Below, piece after piece: positions 39,920 through 53,920 of a stretch of 64,000 bases of DNA (position 1 is its first letter; each line of letters begins with the position of its first letter). Origin of the DNA: Symsagittifera roscoffensis (lineage: Eukaryota > Xenacoelomorpha > Acoela > Convolutidae); assembly GCF_963678635.1 (NCBI RefSeq), contig NC_087068.1, positions 32,056,318 to 32,120,317 on the forward strand, read 5' to 3'. The notes beneath the pieces are model-generated. The model made no database searches. It had not been told where the DNA came from and was given only the letters and a program-made list of their open reading frames with translations. The translations under genes were made by a program, and so were the position numbers.

Positions 39920-42220
39920 AAAACAGTTGAAACAAGCGGTAGATTTATGTCGTTTTCAAATAACCTGCTTGATGGGCGTTCTATCGAAACTGTCTTGTCC
40001 ATGTTGGAAAAAACCAGTTGATTCATAAAGTCATGACTGCTCAGACTGACGTGCAGTATAATTTTTGGTGGAATATCAGCACAAAATTATCAAGCAGTTC
40101 CTACAGAACTACAGAAGCCTCGGCAATGCTGACTTTGGCCAAGATAATAGGATGATGGAATCAATAGCTTTTGAGCCAGCTGTTATACCAAGATAGATAA
40201 AATGAGTGAAGAATTGCATCAATTTTTTGATGATGTCATAGTGGTACGTTTTCCACGAAGAACAGGAAATTAAAAATCTCTCCCTCTATGGATTTCCACA
40301 AGCAACCCTAACTTAGTAACTAGACGACAAACACAACATTAATTACTTGTAGCAAAGCCTACAAGCTACAGGAAGACACACGTTGATAGTTTAAGAGCAA
40401 TTTTAACTGAAACAGCGAAAAGCCACAGACTTAGATATCAGCAAAATCTTATGAAACAAAGAAACACAAACCTGATTTTTGAAAACCTTCCAACTTAAAA
40501 CAAGTTCTGTAATTTACCCAAAGTAGTAACTAAAGATGCAGAAGTAGCAGTAATCAAAACAAAAAAAGTAGACCCATTGAACTACTTTATTCATTCTGTT
40601 ATTTCAAGGAAAGATTCATTTCAGGTTGAAGAAACAACAATAGAAAAACCAAACTTGACGAATTTATTTTAGTGTTTCGACAGAAAATCTTCTTGAAAAA
40701 ATAGCACCATTATATTCAAAAACGAGCTAGAAGGCCGGATGGTTTCCCACCAATTTTTTTCCACAAAACCGGTAGGCGAATGGCAATCACTCGAACAAAA
40801 AATTTTAAATATAAAGAGCGTCAGGAAATTACCAATCAGATGAAAACTGGCAGCGGGGACACCAGTGTTCAAAAAAGGAGATAGGCGTGGATAAGACAAC
40901 AACCGACCTGTATCACTCCTAAAAATTATGCGTAAAACCTTTGAAAAGTGTGTTTGTAAACATTTATGAAAGCACTTCGCAGAGCACTTAAACTCGATCC
41001 AGCATGGTTTTGTCAAGAATTTTTCAGTGGTCACAAACATGCGTAGTTTCCTCAAGAAATATCACAACGATCTAGACGAAGGTCTTCGTTTTTTACACAT
41101 ACTTTTACAACGCGTTTGATAAATTTTACCATAATGAATTTCTCAAAAAACGTGGTCATGAAGCGTTTTGGAATTGCTGAGTTGGTGTTTTGAATGACTA
41201 TCTTAGTGGGCGAAAGCATTTTCTTCGTGTAGATAACACTATTTCCAGTGTACTGGAGGTGCCAAGCGGTGTACCACAGGATCTCCACTAGTTTTTCACC
41301 ACTCTACACAGCGCTCTCTGTTCTGTATATTTATTAATGAATCGCCGGATGTACTAAATTTTAGCTACCCTTACTTGTTTGCTGATGATATAATGATTCT
41401 CTCCTTAAGCAAGATTTATAGACAAGTACAGTTAGAATTAGAATCCATTGATACCTGGGTCAGCAAAAACAAAATGAGTCTAGCCAGGGACAAATATTTC
41501 AAGATTAATTTAAGAGGAATTGAGACTCAGTTATTTTTACAAAAAGGTTTCATAGAACAAGCAGACATTATGAAGGACCTATGCTTGCTTTGAACAAAAA
41601 CCTGAAATGACATACACACAAATAAACTAGGTTGAAGACGGCTAATATAATTTTCTCTCCTGGAAAAGAATGTTTCTTACAAATTGAAAACATTGTGAAA
41701 ACTGGGCTCGTACAAATTCATTGCGTGTGCCAATTTTGTTATGTATGTATTTCATTGTGATGCGCTCTCAAAATCCGGCATGTAGAGTCTTGAAAAATCC
41801 TTAAAAAAGCTATCCTGTGGATAAAGGGGACAAAAGATGCCAGTTACCTCAGTCAGTTAATGTTTTTACCACTCCCAATGTTTTCCAACTAAAGGACCAT
41901 CTTTTGGTTGCTAAAATGAGTGTTGAAACTGAGTCCAACCAAATTTTACCATGTAAACAATTATATTGAGAAGAAACTCTAAAATTTTCAAACTAAGTAA
42001 AACGAGAACAAAAGAAGCAAGAAGAGAAATCTCGTTTAGAAATTTTAGAAGGATAAATAGATTGAATGAGTTTGTGGATTTCAGTAGATTGTTGGGCTCG
42101 AAAAACAGAATTTTGAAGATGATGTGGAATTATGTCAATATGAACTTTTCAGAGGCTAAAATCTGCAGCTGGTTAAGTGTAAGTGATTGCAGTGGCTGCA
42201 AAACACGAAAAGGAAATTAA
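39920..42220 (+). pseudogene. Best-preserved LINE RT copy
   Basis: It includes, in shifted frames, the RT N-terminal region (GTPVFKKGDRRG at about 40856-40890, then RPVSLLKIMRKTFEKCV), the palm (about 41095-41280, DNTISSVLEVPSGVPQ), the catalytic FADDIMILSL (41375 on), NKMSLARDKYFKINL, and a tail open at 41966-42220. Its upstream part matches 7300-7960 of the left LINE copy. Stops and frameshifts show it is dead. The protein pattern is CR1/jockey-like, but the clade is not settled. Confidence 0.75.
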
Positions 42221-44958
42221 AAAGAACTCACTGGTAGCAATCCCATCAGCAGGCTCTCCACTAAGTCCACTTCTGTTTGTGTTTTTTAATTGACTTACCG
42301 GATGTACTTAAAACTAGCTACCCCTACTATAGGAGTCCGTAAGCAAGAGTTATGTTCAAGTACAGTTAGACTTAGGCTCCACTGATTCCTGGGTCAGCAA
42401 AAACAAGATGAGTCTAGTGAGGGACAAATTATTCAAGATTATCTTAAAAGGAACTGAGACTCAGTTATTTATACAAAAAGCTGTCATAGAACAAGCAGAC
42501 AATATGAAGGACCTAGGCTTGCTTTTAAACAAAAACCTGAAATGACATACACAAAAAAATCATTTTTCAGTTAGGGACATTTTTTGATTCTGACATGTCA
42601 ATTTTCAAATTTTCAGTCTTTTTATACTTGAATTTAAATTTAGCGTTAGTAGCCAGCTCCTTATTTCATCGCTCGTGTAGATTTCTGACTTCAACTCAGC
42701 AGTACCGCCTAGCTCATTACTGCATTCAAGAAAATACTGCCTACTGGGGAGTCCGCTTATCAGTGCTCAATAATCATCCTGGCTAAATTATCCCGGCCTG
42801 TTTAGCCGACATGGGTGGAGAAACATCCATTAATTGTCAGCGTATAAACATCTTTGGATCTCATTTGACGTGCAGATGAAATAGTGATGGATGGTAAGCG
42901 TGTTTTTAAATTTTTTGTTGTAAAAAACATTTTTCTGGCCCGGATATTTGCTGCAATTTTGCAGCTAACAGTTGCAATAATTTATCTCAAAATTGCACTG
43001 TCAATCAGAAGGAGGTTGACTATCATTTCTCTGTTTTGATGCCGTAAACTTTAAATCTTTCCTTTTCTCAAGGATCTTGTTAAGAATTTTAAACCTTGCA
43101 TTGTCCGACCATTTTTCCTGATATTAATTTTTAGTCCATTGCTTCCAATTTTTTTGCTAATGTCTTGTTCAAAATCACTTCTATGTTGAGGTACTTCTGA
43201 AAACCTGATGAAACGTCCCTTCATTAACGTTTCTTTGTACTGCAAAGAAGCGCAGCCTATAAAAATGAGAATTTTCCTGTTATCTGTGAGTTGTTGGAAC
43301 CATCCACATGTGACCTGAGTTTACGTTTACTTTTAAATCCAATAAGTCAAACTACCGTTACAATCAAGTTCTTCTAAAGCAAACTGCAAATTTGGATGCA
43401 ACTTATTGGCAGCCCTCTGAACTACCCCAGGTTCGCCTCTCACACTATTAACTATTTCATCCACATATCTTAGAAAAGCTTGAACACTATTGTCATTCTG
43501 ACTTGTTTCCTGCTGTTCTTTGCAAACCATGCAAAAACGGTCAATTTTGGACTCCAATGTGTTAACACACCCTAAGTGGACCTGTTCAAACAGGCTGTGC
43601 ATTTTACTCCTTCAGTTACCTTTTTTACCTTTTTCTGGCATCCAGGGAAGACTCCCTTTTTATCCTCATTTTGGAAACGTCAATTTTGCTAATCTATTCA
43701 TTAATGCAGCTTCGTATTCTTTGAGTTACAAATTGGCCAGTATAACTGCCCGAGAGGCGACTTTTGCTGAACAGTCTTTTTGTACAAACTGCAAACCATT
43801 GCATTTAAAGAGTACCTTACCCACAGTCAAGTTTATAGCTTTTTCATAGCTTTGCGAGATAAATCCGGAAGATTGGTTTGCTTTATACAATCTCCTCGGG
43901 GCTACAGTGGCTGTTCTGTATATTTATTAATGAATCGCCGGATGTACTAAATTTTAGCTACCCTTAGTTGTTTGCTGATGATATAATGATTCTCTCCTTA
44001 AGCAAGATTTATAATCAAGTACAGTTAGACTTAGAATCCATTGATAACTGGGTCAGCAAAAACAAAATAAACTGGGTCTAGCCAGGGACAATTATTTCAA
44101 GATTACTTTAAGAGGAATTGAGACTCAGTTATTTTTACAAAAAGGTTTAATAGAACAAGCAGACATTATGAAGGACCTAGGCTTGCTTTGAACAAAAACC
44201 TGAAATGACATACACCCAAATAAACTAGGTTGAAGACGGCTAATATAATTTTCTCTCCTGGAAAAGAATGTTTCTTACAAATTGAAAACGTTGTGAAAAC
44301 TGTGCTGGTACAAACTCATTGCTTGTGCCAGTTGTTATGTATGGGTTTCATTGTGATGCGCTCTCAAAATCCGGCATGGAGAGTCTTGAAGAATCCTAAA
44401 AAAAGCTATCATGTGGGTAAAGCGGAAAAAAATGCCAATTATTTCAGTCAATTAATGTTTTTACCACTTCCAATGTTTTCCAATTAAATGGACATCTTTT
44501 GGTTGCAAAAATAGTGTTGAAACTGAGTCCAATCAAATTTTATCAAGTAAAAGTAAATTATTGAGAAGAAACTCTAAATTTTTCAAACTAAGTAAAATGA
44601 GAACAAAAGAAGCAAGAAGAGAATTCTCGTTTAGAACTTTTAGAAGGATAAATAGATTGATTGAGTTTGTGGATTTCAGTAGATTGTTGGGCTCGAAAAA
44701 CAGAATTTTGAAGATGATGTGGAATTATGTCAATATGAACTTTTCAGAGGCTAAAATCTGCAGCTGGTTAAGTATAAGTGATTGCAGTGGCTGCAAAACA
44801 CGAAAAGGAAATTAAAAAGAACTCACTGGTAGCAATCCCATCAGCAGGCTCTCCACTAAGTCCACTTCTGTTTGTGTTTTTTAATTGACTTACCGGATGT
44901 ACTTAAATTATTGAGAAAAAAAAAGTAAAATGAGAACAAAAGAAGCAAAAAGAGAATT
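42109..44958. repeat. Segmental duplication, copy 2 (matches 1-2850)
   Basis: The counterpart of 1-2850. It includes the PLE remnant at 42650-43930 (- strand, RYVDEIVNSV at 43602-43333) and the LINE piece at 43950-44815 (+ strand). Differences from copy 1 are single-base changes. The copy continues past 44958 into another LINE tail (44930-45166), whereas copy 1 enters the Polinton remnant. Confidence 0.9.
42650..43930 (-). pseudogene. Penelope-like element remnant (copy of 540-1810)
   Basis: Same order as 540-1810: RT catalytic neighbourhood (43602-43333), linker (43245-43051) and a decayed endonuclease end. The spacing is identical because it lies in the 2.85-kb duplication. Confidence 0.65.
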
Positions 44959-45170
44959 CTCGTTTAGAACTTTTAGAGCAATAAACAGACTAATTGAATT
45001 TGTGGATTTCACTAGATTGTTGGGTTCGAAAATCAAAATTTTGAAGATGATGTGGAATTCTGTCATTTGGAACGTTTCAGAAGCTAATATCTGCAGTTGG
45101 TTAAGTGTAAGTGATTGCAGTGGCTGCAAAAACACGAAAACGAAATTAAAAAGAACTCACTGGTAGCAAT
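43950..45170 (+). pseudogene. LINE RT tails, two in tandem
   Basis: The first runs from the FADDIMILSL motif (about 43974) to the C-terminal tail at 44561-44815. A second tail (SFRTFRAINRLIEF at 44930-45166) follows with no RT body. Both contain stops. Confidence 0.65.
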
Positions 45171-45179
45171 ACCATCAGC

Positions 45180-45960
45180 AGTAGTTGTAAGTTCTATTCA
45201 ATAACAACAACAACATATTCGAACTCAATACGTTAGCCGTACCAGACAATTTTTACCCCTAGTCCAAGTTTAACGCAGAACCTAATAAATGTGACTATTT
45301 TGAAAGCCAAGCTGTCAAATGATTCAAATGATTTGTTTCAACACATTGCTAACCCAATTTAAAAATATTCTTGTCCCAACTTGATGACGCTTGCTATTCG
45401 CGAGGGTAAAAATCAAATAAAATTTTTTTAAAAAAATGAAAAACTTTCAAGAGAATTCTAACAAACTACGTGCGTTGAGCAACGGACCTCTAACGAAGAA
45501 GCGAGTTGTTTCCACCCAAGCAGAAATAAAAAAAAAACTCAAATTAAAACACTAAGTTTTTTTGGCTATCATAAAGCACTACTGCAACAAAGAATCAGAA
45601 ATCAAAAAGTATTATAATTACCAAGTTTACAGTCAGCAGTCCCTTCATCATTTATTCCACTGAAAATCTTAAGAGTTTTCTAGATACAGAAGAGCAAAGA
45701 ATTACGTGGATAATGAGAATTTAAAAATTATAATTTCATCTTTTTTCGCCCATTTTGTGCATCATTAGGCTTAAAATAATTTGCAATATTTACAGTAGAA
45801 TCAAAGATCTGAAACACGTCTCAAAAAATCTCTCAAACCTTCTGACCAATCAAATTTAAACAAATGTTTAACATCATGAATTACGTAATCATTAATATCA
45901 TTTTCTTGTAATTTACTGTGAGTTTTTCTAAATTTTTTGCTCTTTAATTGTTATCATTTT
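45180..45960. other. AT-rich spacer
   Basis: No gene, RNA or clear repeat was recognised. It separates the LINE tails from the next PLE block and is probably decayed mobile DNA. Confidence 0.5.
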
Positions 45961-46029
45961 TCAGTTAGGGACATTTTTCGATTCTGACATGTCAATTTTC
46001 AAATTTTCAGTCTTGTTATACTTGAATTT

Positions 46030-48190
46030 AAATTTAGCGTTAGTAGCCAGCTCCTTATTTCATCGCTCGTGTAGATTTCTGACTTCAACTCAGCAGTACC
46101 GCCTAGCTCATTACTGCATTCAAGAAAATACTGCCTACTGGGGAGTCCGCTTATCAGTGCTCAATAATCATCCTGGCTAAATGTCGCACTGTTTGGCCGA
46201 CATTGGTGGAGATACACCCACTACTTGTAAGCTTATAAACCTCTTTGGATCTCATTTCACGTGCAAAGGAAGTTTTGAGGGATGGCGAGACTGTTTTTAA
46301 AGATCTTGTTCTAAAAGTCATTTGTGCCCCCGGATATTTGCCGCAACTTTGCAGCTAACAGTTGCAATGATTTACCTGGATATTGCACTATCATGTCGGA
46401 CGGGGTAGATTATCATTTCTCTGTTTTGATGCCGTAACCTCTAAGACTTTCTTTCACTCAAGGATCTTGTTGAGGGTTTCAAACCTTACAATTTCCGACC
46501 GTTTTTCTCGATAATGATTTTCAGACCATTGCTTCCAAATTCTCTCCATTGTCCTGTCAAGGTTACCATTTTTGAGGTACTTCTGAAAACCCGATCTCAC
46601 AAAAGTTTTATGGATGATCACTTAGTGCTGTCAAAAAATGGAATAAAATTATTTGAATTAAAGCACAACATTGCTGACTCGTGTGCAGCATGCAGAAGGA
46701 AAAAAGATGCTAGCAAACTAGACAGGTGCTTTTTCTATAACTCACCCCATAGTAGCAAATAAATTTAAAATAAGGAAGATTTTGAAAAAATAGAGCACAA
46801 AATCCCAAACGTACCCCGTTTTTAATATGCGCAGACATTAATTTTCCAAACACCAGTTGAGATACTCTAATGATTATCGATGAGCATGAGCTAACCATTG
46901 TCGACCTAGTTGATGAAAAACACTAGGTTTAGCCGACATGGGTGGAGAAACATCCATTACTTGTCAGCGTATAAACATCTTTGGATCTCATTTGACGTGC
47001 AGATGAAATAGTGATGGATGGTAAGCGTGTTTTTAAATTTTTTGTTGTAAAAAACATTTTTCTGGCCCGGATATTTGCTGCAATTTTGCAGCTAACAGTT
47101 GCAATAATTTATCTCAAAATTGCACTGTCAATCAGAAGGAGGTTGACTATCATTTCTCTGTTTTGATGCCGTAACCTTTAAATCTTTCCTTTTCTCAAGG
47201 ATCTTGGTAAGAATTTTAAACCTTGCATTGTCCGACCATTTTTCCTGATATTAATTTTTAGTCCATTGCTTCCAATTTTTTTGCTAATGTCTTGTTCAAA
47301 ATCACTTCTATGTTGAGGTACTTCTGAAAACCTGATGAAACGTCCCTTCATTAACGTTTCTTTGTACTGCAAAGAAGCGCAGCCTATAAAAATGAGAATT
47401 TTCCTGTTATCTGTGAGTTGTTGGAACCATCCACATGTGACCTGAGTTTACGTTTACTTTTAAATCCAATAAGTCAAACTACCGTTACAATCAAGTTCTT
47501 CTAAAGCAAACTGCAAATTTGGATGCAACTTATTGACAGCCTCCTGAACTACCCCAGGTTCGCCTCTCACACTATTAACTATGTCATCCACATATCTTAG
47601 AAAAGCTTGAACACGATTGTCATTCTGACTTGTTTCCTGCTGTTCTTTGCAAACCATGCAAAAACGGTCAATTTCAGTAACGTTTGCATAGTTGGACTCC
47701 AATGTGTTAACACACCCTTAGTGGATCTGTTCAAACAGGCTGTGCATTTTACTCCTTCAGTTACCTTTTTTACCTTTTTCTGGCATCCAGGGCAGACTCC
47801 CTTTTTATCCTCATTTTGGAAACGTCAATTTTGCTAATTTATTCATTAATGCAGCTTCGTATTCTTTGAGTTACAAATTGGCCAGTATAACTGCCCGAGA
47901 GGCGACCTTTGCTGAACAGTCTTTTTGTACAAACTGCAAACCATTGCATTTAAAGAGTACCTTACCCACAGTCAAGTTTATAGCTTTTTCATAGCTTTGC
48001 GAGATAAATCCGGAGGATTGGTTTGCTTTATACAATCTCCTCGGGGCTATTTTAATGGTTTCCCTGAGGGGGACAGTAGTGTACATACTCTTTATATCAA
48101 GGGAAATTATACTCTCATCAGAGTCCAATTGAGTTTTCTCCAAGATCTCGCTGGCGATTTACTGTTTCTTTATAAGTTAGTCCCTGCAAT
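46030..48190 (-). pseudogene. Two Penelope-like remnants, the second most complete
   Basis: 46030-46735 is an endonuclease-end chimera: its first part is like 42650 and, from about 46186, it is like 39180-39740. 46925-48190 is a longer copy. In sense from 48143 it encodes SLDIKSMYTTVPLRETIKIA, the PLE RT aspartate-containing motif, then LFKCNGLQFVQKDCSAK (a damaged Q-x-x-G-x-A-M-G motif), RYVDDIVNSV with both catalytic aspartates (47702-47460), and the linker at 47372-47178. Frameshifts and stops separate the pieces. Confidence 0.7.
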
Positions 48191-50152
48191 TTAATCAAGG
48201 TTTTTTTGCCAATGTTTTAGATGGCCATTTGAGCTACCAGGTAAAGAAAGGACACGAGACGAGATGGTGTGCCTTGTTTGTGCGCTTTAACTAAGGCATA
48301 CAGGTTTGCCGGTTGCGCCCCTGTTGATGCTAATACAGTGCCAGGTCAAACACGTCTTTTTTCATGGCAATTAATTCTTTGCTTATGGTTTTTTCAGTTT
48401 TTGTGACAATACTTTCAGTAAGATTCTTCCTCTCAAAAAATGTTTTTGCCTGCAAAAACTCAATTAGTTTCCTTATATGTCTCCACTTTCATTATACAAA
48501 TACCCACCAAGTTACCCACCCATCAAACGAAACCGACAGAAGACCGTTGTCCTTCAAATTTTTCCTGGCTTTTTCAACTCATTTGTCAGTAGGTGTCCAT
48601 TTCACTTTCACGGCATATCTTTTTGCTGCTGCTTTAATCTCGCATAGTTTTTTCCGGGTATTCTTTTTAGTTCAGCCCAGACAACAAAAACTATCAATAT
48701 CAGCAAGGAATATCTATCAACTCCTTAAGCTCGCCTCATACCGGATGTCTTGGTCTAAAATTTAAGGCTTCCCGATACCACTCCGGCAAAATCACTTCAT
48801 CTAGTATTCTGACAGACCTGTTACCCAAGTTTTTTTGTTCTACCCTGTTTTTTCTTGTCTTCTCAAGTTGATGAAACTACACCTTGCTCGCAGGTTTAGA
48901 TTAAATATTACAGAAGGCAACCAGTTGTCATCGATACGCCTTCTCAGTACTTTCCTTGCAATAACTAGATTACCTGATTCTGTAAATAAAATTTGCATTC
49001 GCCTGGTTTAACTCAGTTTTCAACTTTTTTTAATTAAAAGTTGTGCGAAAGTTTGATCCGAAAAAAAACACCGCTAGCAAGCACGCGAAACCTTAAGAAA
49101 TCTGGTATAATCTCGTTATCCAGATATTTTTTTGCAAAATTTCTTCTCAGGAAACTGTTTATAAATTTGTTCAAATGTTTTAGATAATTTAACACAAGTT
49201 TCCAGGTTCATTTTTTTTGCAGGACCAATCTGAGGAGTAGTGGTGGTATCAATTATGCGGTCATCTCATTTTTGGATGCCAGGAGCATTTAAACTCATGT
49301 GGCACTCAGCAAATTAAAAACAAACCGAACAGTATCTTACCTTTTTCTGGTCGTTCATCTCCTCCTGAACTTCTGTGCGCGGCGGCGTCCCTGCGATGGC
49401 TTCTTGGTTTATGCCCATATCTTCGAGAAATTGCCAAGCAGGTGGTCTCGACGGGACAGCACCACCCACAGTTACTTCAATTCCAATTCACTGGACTGGT
49501 GCAGTTGGAGGTTCTCTCTGAGGACCGCAAATTTTGTCTCTTGCTTCTAGAGATAAGGTTACTGGTTGCCTTTATTAAGATTGTCTCTTTCTTCAGCATA
49601 TCCTCAGAGATAACAGGAGCGCTCGTTCTCCTGCAGTAGACAATGGCACATATTTGCTGTCGCTTTGAGTGTAGATACGCCAGTAGTTCATCAAGTGGGC
49701 AGGGAAAACATTTACTGGTACCATGGGATGATATGCTGTCGTTCAGCTTGTCGTGCCAGAAGATGATATGCTCACTTGCTACAGATTGCTATTCCAACAA
49801 AAGTCGCAAGTTCTTCCCTCTGTTCAAGATTTTGTGTTTCAAAGAAAAACCGGGGACTGCGTAGACCTTCTTTTCTGTCTCTCTCCACTCTTCTCTCTCC
49901 ACTCGTCTCAAGTTTTTTTCTTTCAGGCTGTGAGAAAGGCAGCTGGCAGCCACAACGATCACCTTTTTAACTCAAACAGTAAATTTATGACCAGGAAGCA
50001 GACTACGGTAATATACGCTAAACTCACTTAAAACCGTTAAAAAACAAATAAAAACCTGTACAAATTGAATTTTTAATTGTTTTCTGTAAAAGAATTTAAC
50101 AACTTGTTCATAAACGTTTTGTGCATCATCAGGATTTTGTGCATCATCAGGG

Positions 50153-50180
50153 TTACTGTACAAAATGTTTTGTACAGTAA
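50153..50180. repeat. 13-bp perfect palindrome and tandem 20-mer
   Basis: TTACTGTACAAAA (50153-50165), loop TG, TTTTGTACAGTAA (50168-50180) is a perfect inverted repeat. Just before it, TTTTGTGCATCATCAGG occurs twice in tandem (50118-50151). This may be the tip of a small inverted-repeat element. Confidence 0.85.
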
Positions 50181-51344
50181 CATCAAAAATCTAGAGGAAG
50201 GAACAAACTTGTCACAATAATACTTTAAAATTGCCGACCAATCAAAATTAAACAACTGTAATTATAACTTAAATTACGCTATCATTAAAAAACTTTCCAC
50301 AAAACTTCTGGGAATTTTTAGTTTTTTGTTCTTTATTTGTTATAACATGTTAATTTGGCGCTATTTTCGATTCTGTCATGTCAGTTTTTTTTAACTTTAG
50401 CCTTGTTATACATGTATTACTATTTTAACGTTGGTTCGCGCCTCCTGAAATCATCGCGCGTGTTTATTTTTCCCCTTTCCCTCCCTAATGTGGATAGAAT
50501 TAAAGAGAGTCAGATGGTTGGGAATCAAGCCAAAGGATTGAGAAAACTGACATTCGATCAGAATAAACCGGAAACTCAAAAATTCAAAAATTTTGAAAGG
50601 ATATGACGCAACGGATCTGTCAGATACTTATACTAAGTGACCTATACTATCAGATACCTAAACTAAGAAACTAGCTTTTGGTCCCCTGTCTCGCTAAAAA
50701 AAAACTTCGGAAGTAAATGTATCAGTTTTAGTGCCAAGTACACAGGCAGCTTTCGCAACCTCTATGGCGAGGAAGACATTCTGCTTAAGAAAGCTACCTG
50801 CCCAAATTTTCTCGGTGTACGAGTTCAAGGTCTTTAAGAGCTTATTTAGAAAAATCTCAGTGCTAGGGCCGGCTTAATCTTTTTATCTAAAACTCTATTT
50901 TTGTCAAATTTGCGGTCTTCCATTTCGGCCGCCGCCGTTACGGGGTTACAAACCGTGCTTGCGCTTATTCTACAAGGGGATAGGGAGTCAACTACTGTTG
51001 CCTTCCCAAGGAGCTGCCTATCAACAGCCCATGCTCTGAGCGTCAAACCGTCTGATCGCTTCTGATCTGAGCTGTGGAGGTGCCGTGGCTCTAAAACAGA
51101 AGGAAAAAAGTGGATACAAAACTTTGTTTAAGAGCGCATTCAAATTTGAATGCCTTAAGATTCTCCCTGACAAGATAGGCCATGCCATCCTTCTTCGGTT
51201 ACTTACATCTTTTTCCTCAAATGCAACTAGGTTTTCCAGAAACTTTTGAACCTAGACGGAGTCAAACTGCAATTATAAATGGGTTTGTCATTTAGTTCTT
51301 CTTTTAATTTGGTTATTTTTAATTTAACTTAAATGACTTTTTTT

Positions 51345-52110
51345 TAACTGTTTCCTAGCTTTCCGTTTTTCTGGTAACAATTTTTTTTCGTTATCCCAAA
51401 TACTTGGCTTGATATGACTTTGTGACCATGTGTAGGACTTCTCATGGACGTTTTGTATACGACCAACAAACATGTCGGTCTAGCTAACTGCACATTTAAA
51501 CAAATTTATAATGAATCAATTCACAATCTGCATATATTAACTTTTTTACGAGCAAAAAAATCTGGCATAAATTTCATTTTCACTTTTTTTTATGGGAAGT
51601 TAGTTGTCTTTTTTATTGAACAAAATATAATAACTTCGAAATTTTTTTTTCATTTAGCTATTTCCTAGCTTTCGGTTTTCCTTGTAATGATTTTTTCATC
51701 GTTGCCCCCAAAAATTTTGCCTTAATTTTTTTTTGGGATCATGAATAGGTCTTTTTGTGGTGGGCCCATATCTGATCAGCAAATATGTTCGTTTAGCTAA
51801 CTGCACATTTAAAACGCATTCATGCTACATGCTTTTTGCAACTGTTTTACAGTTTTGTTAACAAAACATCCGACAAAATTTGAATTCTAAATCCAAATAG
51901 TTTTTTAAATGCTTTGTGTATTTCTTGACTGTTGTTCTAATTTAATTGTTTTTTGTTTTAATTTGATTGTTTCCAGTTTTTTGGTGGCGGTTTTTTTGCC
52001 CAAAACATGCTAATATTTGATGTTGGGACCATGTGTAGGCCTTCTTGTGGCGGTCCTGTATATGATCAGCAAAGGCACCGTTCTAGCTAACTGCAAATAA
52101 CAAATATATT
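51345..52110. repeat. Diverged tandem repeat, about 300-bp unit, three copies
   Basis: Three copies share the order: a TTTCCTAGCTTTC-like start, GGGACCATG(T)GTAGG, a TTCTTGTGG-like stretch, a GATCAGCAAA-like stretch, and TAGCTAACTGCA. The last motif is at 51481, 51794 and 52084, so the periods are 313 and 290 bp. Copies differ widely, so the array is old. No coding potential was seen. Confidence 0.75.
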
Positions 52111-53920
52111 TAAACTGGATTAGTTTGCTAATTGCAGCTGTTTTACAGTTTTTCAAGCAAAAAATTGGTCAATAAAATCTCTGGTAAAAAAAATTGTTTG
52201 CGTGTGACTTTGTTTTGACCAGCTCTACTTTATGTTTCAATTTTGAGTTCGACTGTGCAGTAAATTTGTGTTCAATTTTATGTTTGACTATGTGTTCGAC
52301 TTTATGTTTCGACTGATTCGACTTTATGTTCCGACATTGAGTTCGACTATAGTGCCGTCTGGACTATAGATTTTCGTCGAACTGACATGTGTTCAATCTG
52401 AATTGGTCAAATCAAAAATCGCAAACCTTGACCCTGACAATGTAGCAGGAAAATATAAAGTTAAAAAAAACCAACAATTATCACCAACTTTATCCTAATT
52501 CGCCTTGCTACACTGTATAGTTTTCTTGCTTTTAGATTTTGAAAAACTTTTCTAAAGCAAAATGATTTTATTTCTAAGCTTTCTTGAATAGAAAGCTTAC
52601 TTTTGGATTTTTATGCATATTTGACAGCAAATTGAATTTATTTTAAAGCTTTCTTAAATAAAAAAATTTTTCAATCAGTATTGAAAAGCATAATTCTCAT
52701 AATCATGGGTAGTTTTTTGTCATTTCGGCAAATTACTTTTGTCAGTTTAATCTTTCAAATTTGGATAAAATCGAGCAATGTATTTCATGAAATTACCTAA
52801 AGTTGAATGCTACTACGTAAAAATGAAATGAGTTTTTGAGAAATCTTTTTATGTTACAGGCTAGTATTAAATCATTATAGTCTTGAACAGTAAATGAAAA
52901 TCCAGTGAAGAAAAAACTAACACTTGAACAATTGACTTGATACAAAATCCAAGAGTTCATGTTTATGTATTGGCAAGCTCACGAAGCGTAATACTCTATT
53001 AGCTTTACCTGCTGTATATGTATTTGACCAACTTTTTCAATATCTGAAAAGTTTTTTAAATTTGATTTTGATGGGCTAATCATATTTTTCTAATTTTTCA
53101 AGTTTTCCATAGCTTTTTATTTTGTCTGGACCAATTAGAGGACCTAATTTCAAAAAATTGGGATAATTTAAACTAGCGTCATCTAGCGTTTTTTTTTCAT
53201 CTAGCATTTCTTTTTCAATTAATTAAATTTTCTTTGAAAAAAAAGTTAATTAATTTTTCTTTAAAAAATTGTCAGTTTTTGTTTGTCCATTTTTTATGAG
53301 ACCAAAGAGGGTTTATTTCACTATTTTTATACGCGTTTGTTTATTTCTCTAATCACAAGACGCACTAGAGGCGACACTATTTTGAACTAAAAATTTTTTT
53401 TTAGTTTTTATGAATGTGGTCGGAATATTCTGTGCTACTTGCACATCAATCGTTTCATTTGGAGTAAACGAATTAATGATTTTGGGTATCAATCATTGCT
53501 TTTCGAGAGAAAATGAAGACCAAGTACTGGACTCATTCATGCACTTATTCACAAAAACGTAAGTGCCTGTCAAAACTAAAACTCCCTCTCTTCCTGTGCA
53601 AGTCCTCTGTGCTACCTCTGTTCTACTAGTTCCTAGACGACAGCGTTTTTGCTCTGTTTAAACCAAAATTTGGGCTATGAACTTGGCCCAAAATGTCAAC
53701 CGTTTTTACCCAATTTGCTACAAACTGAACTCATTCAGCCTCTTTTGTGAAACATTCGGCTCACTAAGCCCTTTTTCAAAAATGGCCTCATTCAACGACA
53801 TACTAAGAAAACGAGGGCTATTAATTGGGCCACATGGGCTATATAATAGGCTAATTTATTTTTTTTTGTTTAACTTTTGGTTCATTTACCTTAACGTTTG
53901 GGTTCATTCAACACCCTAAA

